Shown here: positions 34,392 through 44,300 of the stretch, in pieces
How the letters are laid out: each line of letters begins with the position of its first letter
Position numbering within the stretch: the stretch's first letter is position 1
Assembly: GCA_024734555.1 (NCBI GenBank)
Contig: JANPWX010000054.1
Span: 4,314,287 to 4,378,286, forward strand
Source of the DNA: Trochalopteron elliotii
Taxonomy: Eukaryota > Chordata > Aves > Passeriformes > Leiothrichidae
DNA length: 64,000 bases
Direction: 5' to 3'
Position numbers and translations under genes: made by a program
The notes under the pieces: model-generated
What the model saw: the letters and a program-made list of their open reading frames with translations, nothing else
Databases searched by the model: none
What the model was told of the DNA's origin: nothing

Positions 34392-34396
34392 GTTAC
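34392..34396. repeat. Target-site duplication GTTAC, right copy
   Basis: Exact match to the left copy at 27560-27564, so neither copy has decayed since insertion. Confidence 0.93.
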
Positions 34397-34704
34397 TAAT
34401 CACAGCATGGACATTTTGCTGTCATGTCTCTGGATTCCCTCCTAGCTCTTAAATTTCTCACCTGGACTGAGCACACACATGAGAGACTCACTGTGTTGAG
34501 CAAACATAGGATATTTTTCCAGACTTCATGTTATTGTCCAACTGATCTAAAAAAATTTTTGCCTTCCTTCCTGTTCTGAGGACTCTAACAAATGTATTCA
34601 ACGTCACACAGGAACTTCCAACAGAAATATTAGGGGTCAGGTTTGCAATGCTGAAAGAACAAGCACACTGTAAAAAAGAACAGCAGACTTGAGCCTTTCG
34701 TACT
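34397..34704. other. Non-coding DNA, nothing recognised
   Basis: Unique sequence between the provirus and a CR1 tail. Confidence 0.55.
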
Positions 34705-34942
34705 GCATTAGGAAGAAATCCTTTACCGTGTGGGTGGTAAAGTATTGGAGCAGGCTTCCTTGGGATCTTGTGGATGCCTCATCCCTGGGAGTGTTCCAAG
34801 GCCAGGCTGGACAGTGCTTTGAGGGACCTGGTCGAGTGGGAGGTGCCCCTGCCCACGGCAGGGGAAGGGAGGGGTAGCACTAGATCATCTCTAAGGCCCC
34901 TTCTAACCCAAACCATTCTCTGGTTCTGTGATTGTAGCTGCT
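34705..34942 (+). repeat. CR1 LINE 3' end, plus orientation
   Basis: Typical CR1 3' untranslated phrases in forward order: 'aggaagaaatcctttaccg', 'atccctgggagtgttccaag', 'gccaggctggacagtgcttt', 'gaggtgcccctgcccacg', 'agatcatctctaagg', and a terminal 'ccaaaccattctctggttct'. The 3' end is intact and the 5' part is truncated, as usual for CR1. Confidence 0.9.
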
Positions 34943-37302
34943 CTACCTGCTTGCCTCCTAGAACTTTCAGGTGGCCTTTCAGAAATCCCACTTTAGCCTG
35001 TTCTGCATATGGGTGCAGTCAGAGGGCTGGGTAATGAATCAAATCAAATCTCAAGCTGTATCTGGCACATTCAAAGCCTGTGACTGAAAGCAGCAGTGAG
35101 AACTCCTGCAGTGATCTATTATACCTATCAAAGTCTACTGTATTCTGTATTCCATTAGATGTTCAGTTACAAACTATTCCCCTGGACTTTTTACCAAGTG
35201 GGGGGATTAAAAAAATGTAATCACAGAATGACCTGAACATGCTGCACATACTGGGTCTCACTCACTCCCCTCCTTCCTGATCTGATAAGGACCTAGAATT
35301 CTTTGAAGTTCTGAATAATTTTAAACCCACTAAAGCTTTCTGGCAAGCTTCAAGCCTGACCAACACATGCCCTGGGCACCAGTTAAGACAGGACATTTTG
35401 CATACTTTATTTTGCTTTCAGAAATATGACTTCACGTACAGAAAAACCCAGGCAGTGCCTGCCTGGCTGGGACTTGATTATTCACCAGTACCAACAGGAA
35501 AATTGTAAACTTCAAGGTTCCTTTAAAATTATAAAGGCTCCCCTAAGGAAACTCAGAAGTGTCACTACTTTCAGGGACTAGAAAGTTCAGGATATCCTAG
35601 TGCTAAGATAAAGCCTGAAGTGGTTTCCTAGAGGCTCACAAGAAAGGTGCTCCCAATTCTGAGTGGCTTCCCCAAGCTACAAGAGGTGGCTCTGAACCAC
35701 CAGATAAAGGAGCACTCCAAGGCTGTAACACCTTTCACATTAAGATGCACTGATTGCCAGGTGCAGAAGACCCAAAGCAGAATCCACTGTAACCCACCAA
35801 GTACTGCAGAATCTGAATCCAGCCAAACTCCCTAAAAAATGGTATCTAATCCTAGATCACAAATCATCAGTGAATTTTAAATGCTAATATTTTGCCAGCA
35901 TGGAGCTGATGAAACAGGTTTATTTTAATGAAATGGATGCTGCAATGTTCACACATAAGAGGACTTGCTATTCCTATTTCTCAGAGTTTTGCATACAAAG
36001 ACTTTTAATACATATGCATAATGCTCTCCATATTCAACTTCTAGCCAAAATATTCTTTAAAAAATTCAATACATGTATTTTATTCAAGTGATCTACTCCA
36101 GATAATAGAACTGAGGCCAGCAACAGTCTGATTTCCAGTTGGAAAGTGTTATTAGTATTTCTGAACTACCTCAGACAATACATTAAGCTACATTCTAAAC
36201 AACAACTCAGTTGTAAGATTTTATCCTGAATACAGGTACAACTTGGTTTTGGATGAAAATTGCTTTGAGAGAAGCAAAGAACTTTATTCAGCTGCTAGGA
36301 GTGAGACTGTCATCAGCATCTCTCCCTTTGCTATACAGGACAATTAGAAATAATGATACTGACTTTGAGTAAGTCCACAGTCCTGTCCCCTCACACTGTT
36401 TTGCATCATTACAGGAGAGATCTGATAAATTTCTTGCACTGTTACACACAATATTCAAAGTGGCAGAAAACTGTTATGGAAAGTGAATGTGGGTAAAACA
36501 TAGTTGAATAATCACCTATTTCCTTACCACTGCAGTGCAGTGGTAAGGATATGAGGCAAAACCAGTTTTATGGTGGCTTTTTTCCTAACAACTTACATGA
36601 AAAATTACCAACCACTACACAGCTTGCTTTGATACTGTAAAGACGTGCATATTTGGGCTCCCTTTGACTTTGCAAAGCTTCTTTGAACTAAAGGTAGTGT
36701 AGCCCTTGAACACAGGTGAGAAGCAGACAGTACTTAGTAAGACAGAGAAAAACAGTGTTAACATTTTTAACATTTTTTTTGTTTCTAGATTTTCAGCCAG
36801 AAGTAAATGCACTAGATAGAAAATAACGAGTTGTTATTTCTTCACTTCAAATTCAATGTTGATATTAGTTTAAGTTTTTTTTCAGCAGTAAAGGTAAAAT
36901 ACATCATCTCCATCGACTCACTCCCTTGGAATGTTAACTGCTCCACAAGTTTAATTCACTGCTGCTTTTAAATAAATATTGATGTTTTTCACCAGGTCAC
37001 TATATTTAACTGAAATTGCTGGATTACAGATTTTATACTGAAGAGACAGATAAAAAACAAAAAGAAAGCAACATTTCCCACCTTGTGTTTCTGCAGTCCA
37101 GGCAATTTTCTCCTTAATTCCTGGAAAATTATTTTCTACTTATTATCACGCTAGTTTTTCCCCTGCCCAGTACTGCTGTGGTTTTGACCACCCTACCAGA
37201 TTTTTTTGATGTTGTCAGTTAAAACTGAGATTTTTAAAGATGTGTACAAATATTGCTAAAAAAGGACAACTTTGCTAATTTTAAGCATCAGACTTAAATA
37301 CT
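34943..37302. other. Non-coding DNA with one near-perfect palindrome
   Basis: Unique AT-rich sequence. The palindrome at 36521-36549 is listed separately. Short open frames are unsupported. Confidence 0.5.
36521..36549. repeat. 29-base palindrome with a single-base centre
   Basis: Arms of 14 bases (TCCTTACCACTGCA) at 36521-36534 and 36536-36549 are exact reverse complements around one G. It could form a tight cruciform or bind a dimeric factor. No function is known. Confidence 0.9.
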
Positions 37303-37853
37303 TGTGATGGTTTGAAAGCAAAACTAGTGAGAGGCTCCAAGTCAGAAATACAATTTAATAGAAAAAGAAAAAAAAGAAATAAAATAAATGCAATAATACA
37401 AAAGACCCCTGACAGAGTCAGAATACAACCTGAGCAAGATGATGGAAGCAGCAATCCCGTAGAAAGGTCTGGTAGCTCTGATCCTCTGTAGATCCAGTGG
37501 GTAAGGTACCCCGTATTGTCCCAGATCCCAGATTATATGCAGGTGAGAATGCTTGGCTCCTCCCCCTGGGTGGAGCATCTCACAATGGAATAATGAGTCA
37601 TACAGGGGGGTCCTTGATGGCCCATTAACGGGAGATAACTCCTGGTGGGAGTTATCTGTAAGTCATCAGCAGGCCATTAACAGAAAACACGTTATCAAAA
37701 GACCCATTAGCAGAGGACACCTTAACAAACGACACCCTAACAGAAAGAGGGAGGGGAGAGTCTGGAAGAATGCTGCTTCAGCAATAGGTTTCCACAGTTC
37801 ATGAAGATGGTGGTAGAATACTCCGTGCACGTTCTACACCACAACCCAGGACA
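37303..37853 (-). repeat. Solo LTR of a second endogenous retrovirus family
   Basis: 551 bp. In the minus sense it starts TGTCCTGGGTTGTGG and ends AAACCATCACA, with exact 5-bp target duplications ATACT at 37298-37302 and 37854-37858. Supporting LTR signals in that sense are a TATAA box near 37530-37537 and an ATTAAA poly(A) signal near 37352-37358. The U3 half contains a perfect hairpin (37633-37642 with 37648-37657) and a run of related CCATTAACAGA-like direct repeats over about 37621-37745. No coding region adjoins it. It differs in sequence from the provirus LTRs and the solo LTR at 20.6 kb. Confidence 0.9.
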
Positions 37854-40338
37854 ATACTCAAGTTGCTAAAATGATTGATGGAGCTTCCAAAACCAAAGTA
37901 TTCTAAATTAATGATACAAGGCATCAGCAAGTAAGCCAGGATCAGAAAAAGCAACAGGAAGACCTATCCCCTCTCCACAAGAGCCTTAGCAATCAGACCC
38001 CTTTGAAAGGTATTTCCCAGAACAACTTTTTCTTCTCTTTTGTATAAGTTGTGGTTCTTGGGAGTTCAAACACAAGAGGCTATGTTTAGCCAGGGGAATG
38101 AAATGGCACTACCCCAAAGGCTTCCACAGTCTAGTTGGGATTCTCAGACTGAAAGCTCTAATGCTGACTGTGTGGATAAATACAAAATGAGCATAATAAC
38201 CTCCAAATTAATTTTCTAACATATTTTTATATTAAAACCTTTTTAGAAAGATATGAGTGAAAATAATTTTCGATACCTCAAGTCAACTAAATGCTCAAAT
38301 AACCTGGCTTATTTTTGAGTTCTTTAAAAGGAAGATTATATCCCCTGTTCTAACTTATATCTACTGCCCTTGTAATTAAAAAAAAAAATATATCCCTGAA
38401 CATCATGAATAGCAAAGGTTTCCTGGGATGTTCCTGAAAAGACTTTAAAGGAAAGCAAACTTTTGCCTGTCCTGATGCACAGAGTTACTCAGGCAAAGCT
38501 CAGAACCTTAAACATCACATGAAGTAACAGAACAGACATCTTACAAACAGGTCTCATTTTTGGTTTCACAGCTCATCTTTGCAGATGACATAAATGACCA
38601 GTGATTGGTTGAACCACACTTTCTTAGATTTCTTATGTTCAATGCTGAGGTGCAACACACTCTTTTTTCTGCACAGGCTGAGCACAATACATATATCACG
38701 ATGTGCTCTCCTGAAAACAATCTGATACAGCTTTACATTACTCAAAATATTTTTTTATGCTATTTAAAAGATCAAATCCCTCCAAGGTGCCTCATTCAAT
38801 AGCTTATTACTATTACTTATTAAAGTTTCAGATTCAATCTTTTCTTTATCACTACATTCACAGGATATAAGAAAAGAGGATGAGAATTTAGTTTCAAAGG
38901 CTGAAACAGTCTATATTCAATTTTCTTTTGATAAGAATTCTCTAGAGTAACTGTGAGGGCAAAGAAGAGAAAGGCAGGCAATGCAAGATTGCACGTAATT
39001 CATAACAAAAGTTCAAGAAGCTCAATGCCCATTTTAGTTCTCCCTGAAAACGTTAAGTGATGTTGCTGATATTCAGCACTGGGTTTCTGATACCCAAAGT
39101 GAAGCTCCAGCCAGCCACGTTTTCTGCCAAAGACAGCACTGGGATATGAAATGTAGGAAGAAATGTTATCACACTGCCCCTCCCTCTGATGGTGCTGCAG
39201 TCAGAACATGTGGGGAGTTATCTGGAGCAAGGTGACTTGTTCCAGCAGCTTGGTGTTAGTCTTTATCCAGGTACATCAAACACGTCCAGAAAATGACACC
39301 TTCCTTCAGCTAAACAGCACAAACATGAGTGAGACTAGAATAAGAGCTTGTGAGATGCACTTCTGGTTTTAGGAGGGTTTTTTTCTTCTTTTAAAACTCC
39401 CTTCACTTTCACTAAGTTCCACAGGACAATTTGCCATTCCCAAGTGCCTTTTATACTGCCAAAGCATTGTACATGGAACTAATTGCTTTGCAACCAGAAA
39501 AGTCAACTAAGGACTGGGCTCCCAAAATCAAGTTAATTTTATTTCTTTAAAATGTAATTCATATGATTGGAAATTTTCCTTTGTCAATTTAATCTTAACA
39601 GACTTCTTATAGCATATTGGTCATGAATGAATATTAACTGTTTCTCTGAGCTGCTCCAGACATCAGACAAGCTGTTTTCATTCTGTTCTGAGTCTAATAG
39701 ACTAGGGAAAGCTGAGATTTACAGTGTTCAGCTGCAATGAAACCATCAGTCTGAAGAATTTATCCATCTACACTATTTCTTCTAATATTTATTTTGTGCT
39801 GCAAAAGTAGCAAACAAATTCTGTCCTTAGTATGGGCCTCTCTGCCGTTACCTTCTGTCCCTCTCAACTCTGGACACTGCTGTCCTCAAACTTGCTTTTC
39901 AGAGCTGCTTTCATTTTTTACCTCATTAAACTTGCTGAATATGGCAGCACCAGTATGAAAGAAACCTAACAGGAGCTCCCATACAAGCTACTAACAACTG
40001 CAGTAAAGAAAAAGAAAAAAGTCCAGATACACAGCAACATTCTGGTGTGAGCTTCTGTACAAATATAAGCAGGGAAAGAATAAATTCCACAGCAACTGAA
40101 GAATTAAATTATCCCCAGGCTACACGACAGTGAAGGCTATTCAGAAATCAAATGAAAACTTTCATGAAAATATAAACTCCAAGTTCTCATCACATTTTCT
40201 GTTGTAAGAAAAGTATTCAGCAAAGTTGGGAGCCAATAAAAGCTGAAGACTGATGTAAAGAGGTTTATTGATCTAAGTGAAGTGTGATGATTCATTAATA
40301 CCCTCCTCATACAATACTTATGTTTTAAAACAAATGGC
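37854..40338. other. Non-coding DNA, nothing recognised
   Basis: Unique AT-rich sequence with no repeat family or exon I can support. Confidence 0.5.
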
Positions 40339-40614
40339 TTAATGACAGTTTCCCTTACAGACACAGAACTGCACTAAAACTACATGACGTGGGGGATTGA
40401 ATTTGCCAAGGTTTTCCTTGATTTTTGCCATTTTGTCAGCCATATCCCTTTGGTATCTATATCTTGAAGTGCTCACGAAAATAATTGTCACATGAACTCT
40501 CCCCATTTGCATGTAGTATGTATGGGTGGGTGGTTTGTATGAAAGGAAAGAAAATCCCTCACCAGCAGCATCATGGTTTTGTTTTGACTCTGGGTGTAAC
40601 ACCCGTTTTGCCAT
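40339..40614 (-). CDS. Unassigned open frame, possibly coding
   Basis: A 91-codon ATG-to-TAA frame on the minus strand. Its composition is protein-like, with a VHVTIIFVST strand-like block followed by a basic helix (RYQRDMADKMAKIKENL) and PPRHVVLVQFC. I recognise no family. It lies just downstream, in the minus sense, of the candidate terminal exon at 40864-41097, which places it in or after that exon's 3' untranslated region. It may be a chance frame, a small gene or a further exon. Confidence 0.2.
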   Translation of the reverse strand: MAKRVLHPESKQNHDAAGEGFSFLSYKPPTHTYYMQMGRVHVTIIFVSTSRYRYQRDMADKMAKIKENLGKFNPPRHVVLVQFCVCKGNCH

Positions 40615-40767
40615 ACTGCTTCCTCATAAGACACTTATAAACATATCAGAAACTTTAAAAGATATTTCAGTCATTAATAGCTTTCACAGTATAGTCATGC
40701 TTACAAATTTTATAGAACTGCTGTGATCTGACTGCAGAATACATTTTTGATTAATCAGACCCAAGGT

Positions 40768-40773
40768 TTTAAT
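40768..40773 (-). promoter_or_regulatory. Candidate variant poly(A) signal ATTAAA
   Basis: ATTAAA on the minus strand about 90 bases after the stop codon of the candidate exon at 40864-41097. Consistent with a terminal exon but common by chance. Confidence 0.3.
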
Positions 40774-40863
40774 AATGAAACAGCAGGTGGGGTAACTACA
40801 AAATTAAAACTCTGAACAGCCTCACAGTAATACAGTCATAAATATAAAAGAGTTGAAAACAGC

Positions 40864-41097
40864 TCATTTGCATTTTTGAAAAACATTCTCCACAGCCTTG
40901 GATTTCTGTTTCCAGGAGAGGGCGATGTTTCTGCCGGCCCTGAGGTTCCTGCCGCCTTCCACGGCTTTCAAGGGAAGGCGCATCCCGGCTCTCATGGCAG
41001 AGGGCTCCTTTCCCTTGGGAAGCGGCTGCTGCTTTTCTAGAAGCAATTTCTGCAGCCCTAGGATCTTGCTCCGAGACTGCATACCCGCTTTGATCAG
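40864..41097 (-). CDS. Candidate 3'-terminal coding exon, product unknown
   Basis: On the minus strand a pyrimidine-bearing stretch ends in TTTAGCAG just before 41097. The frame is then open for 77 codons (LIKAGMQSRSKILGL onward) to TGA at 40864-40866. The interval is markedly more GC-rich, with several CpGs, than the flanking AT-rich DNA, which favours a real coding exon. The peptide is very basic (many Lys, Arg and Gln; blocks LLLEKQQPLPKGK, MRLPLKAVEGGRNLRAGR, SWKQKSKAVENVF). It suggests a nuclear or nucleic-acid-associated C-terminus, but that is only inference. No usable donor follows, so it would be the last exon, perhaps of a gene starting at the CpG island near 62 kb. A CpG-rich retroposed fragment is the alternative. 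Confidence 0.42.
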   Translation of the reverse strand: MIKAGMQSRSKILGLQKLLLEKQQPLPKGKEPSAMRAGMRLPLKAVEGGRNLRAGRNIALSWKQKSKAVENVFQKCK

Positions 41098-41274
41098 CTG
41101 CTAAACATCGGGTATTTCCCGTTTGAGGAGAGTAGTGGTAAGAAAATGGTAAAAGAGGCTTGTCATAACCTTGCCATTTGAATGGTCACCTTTTATTCCC
41201 GTGAACATCTCTGAGCCAGCTCTGTCCTTTCAATTAGCAGCAGTTCAACATTTGGGATATACAGAGGGGTGTTT
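41098..41274. other. Non-coding DNA
   Basis: Would be the upstream intron edge if the exon ending at 41097 is real. Confidence 0.4.
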
Positions 41275-41385
41275 TTTTTGGCTTTTTTTGTTTTGTTTTT
41301 TGTTTTTTAAAGCTATCCCCTCCATGTATTGTAAGGATTTTGTTTAAAAAAAAAAAAAGAAAAAAGAAAAAAAAGAAAAATTAAG
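41275..41385. repeat. T-rich then A-rich low-complexity block
   Basis: T runs at about 41272-41310 are followed by an interrupted A run (41345-41381). The two halves could pair as a weak A/T hairpin. Confidence 0.75.
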
Positions 41386-44300
41386 TCTGCAAATCCATCC
41401 TCACTGTAATTTATACTGCTCAGGCTTAAACTGCCACCAGACTGACATTGTGTCACAGTAACTGACACCAATTAAACTGGGGGCTAAAAAGCTGTGTTAA
41501 TGAAAACAGAATCAGTCTAGGTATTGCATCAAAGTTTATGTTTTCAAAACAGTGACGTTTTATTTTCCTAGCTGAGGGAAAACTACTGCTTCAAACAGTG
41601 ATTGCAGAAACATTTCCAGGTCTAAACTGCTGCGTCATAAATGAAGGCACTATGATTTATTCCTAGAATTTGTTCTCTTCTACCTTTTTCTCCTAATATA
41701 TAATGCCAACCCTGGGAAAAATCCAGAGTCCAGAAAGTACCCTGTTTAATACTTTTCCTTTTATGTAAGAATGCCTACTACACATATATACACACATAAA
41801 TATAAATACCTTCTTCTGAGATCTCCTCATGAACTAATCAACTTTTAACAGAATTATTCAAAACCAAAACAGCCTATTCTATGGACAGACTGTTAGTTGT
41901 ATCCATAGCAGGGTTGAATTTTGCACGTAACAACTCTTTGCTTTCAGCCTTAGGGTTTTGAGAAAATCAACAAAAGCTTTTGACAGCAAATTGTTTACAA
42001 CACTGACTTATATAAGAGTTAAAAAACTAGAACATTAGACAGATAAGTTTCTTAAAGCCAGAAGAAAACAATTTATTTACTAAAGAAAGCTAAGTACTAA
42101 GAGGAAAATGTACTGACACAGAGACAATAAAAGGAAAATGGAAAAGTTAGGCAGGGTAACACCCTGAAGAGTGATGACATTAGAGATAGGAAAGACTTGC
42201 CTCTGATCTGTAGAACTATTCAGAACTGGGACTGAAGTCAGCATGGATCAGCTGATTCCCTGTAGTACAGCAGCAGAGGGAAAGATCAGTTCTTTAGGAC
42301 ATCTCAAGTACTCTTGCCATAATCCAGTTTAAAAAAAAAAAATCCAAAATACAAACCAGAGCAGCAAATAAAAACAGCTTTCTCTTCTTTCAAGAGACAG
42401 AGCCACTGCATTGACCCTGAGACTCATTAACTCTGCACAGAGCACGTGTCCCATCAGAATCCTGATTTGTCTGCCCACTGCCATTTCATCCCACAATGAC
42501 TAATTTAGTGAGATTAAACACATTACCTCCACCTGCATTGTACCAGTGCACTGACCAACTGCAATTGCCCTGCCAAAGCAGATCCAGCTGTACACAAGCC
42601 AGAATCTCCAAGATAAAAGAAAACACTTGCAAATTCAGTTAAAATGGGAGGAGACAATCAGGAAAGGCAGGGATAGTTAATAAAGTTTTGACTACTTTTC
42701 TTTAATCACAATACTCCTACACAGGATAACTGATCCAAGAATCTCTCTGAATATGTCTGTAAGAACAGCTGTAATTAGCAGAGGTGTAGGTAGTTAACAC
42801 CTGCAATAGCATAGGTGCCAAGGAAGGGTATGGTTTAGGCTTCATTAAAGAGCAGTATGTTGTGTATCTATTACACACCTCTTTACTCAGCTGTTTCATA
42901 TACTGGGGTCACCAAAGTGGCTTTAAACTAATGTAAGGCAAAACCAGGTTCAGATAGCAAATATCTTCAGGTGGGACTGAAGCTTGTGAAGGAGCAGCTT
43001 GTGGTTTGTCATGGCTGCAGCCAAGCAAAAGAATCTGCTAACAGAGGTGGAAAACAGAAGTGCACCCAATTTTCCCATTTCATGCATTTTTAAGGAACTG
43101 AGAGGTTACATCTGAAGGATGTAAAAGGTCCTGCATAAAGAGGACCAAATGGATCCAAATCACTGTCTAAGTAGGAAAGCTCATTTCATTTTGAAGAATT
43201 CTGTTAAGTTCTAATGAGTTATGGATGTGGAGATGGGAGAAGTGACTGCCAGATGGAATTTATTTCACACTGTCTGAACTCTTTTCCCCAGAGAGCCACA
43301 CGATTCTGACTACAAGGGGAAAGAATATTAAGAAATGAAAGGGGTCTCATCTGTCCATTGTATTATACTCATTCAGTGTAACTATTCTGTTTTACTTTGA
43401 ACCTGGAACAGAATTCTGAAGGAGTTTTTGTAAAAAAATATTTTAAAAATTGAAAAAGTAAATGTGTATATTCATTCACAGAATGACCAAGATAGATGGT
43501 GTTTGAAGGTACAAACCAACCAAAGCCTGACTAGAAATGCCCATGTAACCCATTGTTCACCCTTTATCATTTCACCCTCATTCTTTCAATATTATTGTAT
43601 TCTTGGCCTCTTCAGAGACTGTGAATAACCACAACATTATTGATTAAAAGGATAAGGTAACTCCAAGATGAGGAAACAGGATGTAAACACCAACTCATTT
43701 CATACAGATTATCTATGTGCTGGTAGCTGCAAATAGATCCTGGTTATGCAAGAGTCACTGAGAACAAATCTAAAGCCCCCTTGGGTTTGCACTTCTGATG
43801 AGTCCCTGAGAAGTTCACCTTTGGTAGAAAACAATCAGTCAAGTGTTTACTATCCTTTCTAAAGTAACAATCAACAATTTGGGAAACTTCTGACCAGACC
43901 TGTCAGAGGGTACAAAAAGATACAGAGCAGCAGTGCCACACTGGTTTCTGATTTATAGTAAAGCATGAGGAGATACCAGAAGAGACTGTACAAATTGCAA
44001 GCAGCATTGCAAAATTCTGAATGATGAAGGTATTTTTTCAAAATAACATCGATTCTCTATGATAGATCTGGAAATTAAATTCAAACCTTCTCAGGCCCTA
44101 AATCTAAACCTCTGTTGTTTGGTATCTTTCAGGACTGCACATTTCCAGTGCCTCCAGTTCCATGTTAAAACTGGGATGTAGCTTAGAATAAAATTTTGTG
44201 TACCTCATCCTCTATCAAAGGCCATTTTCAATATAGTTCCTTTATACCAGATGGATACATCCCCATGAAATACACAGAACATGTTTATGTCACTGCACCT

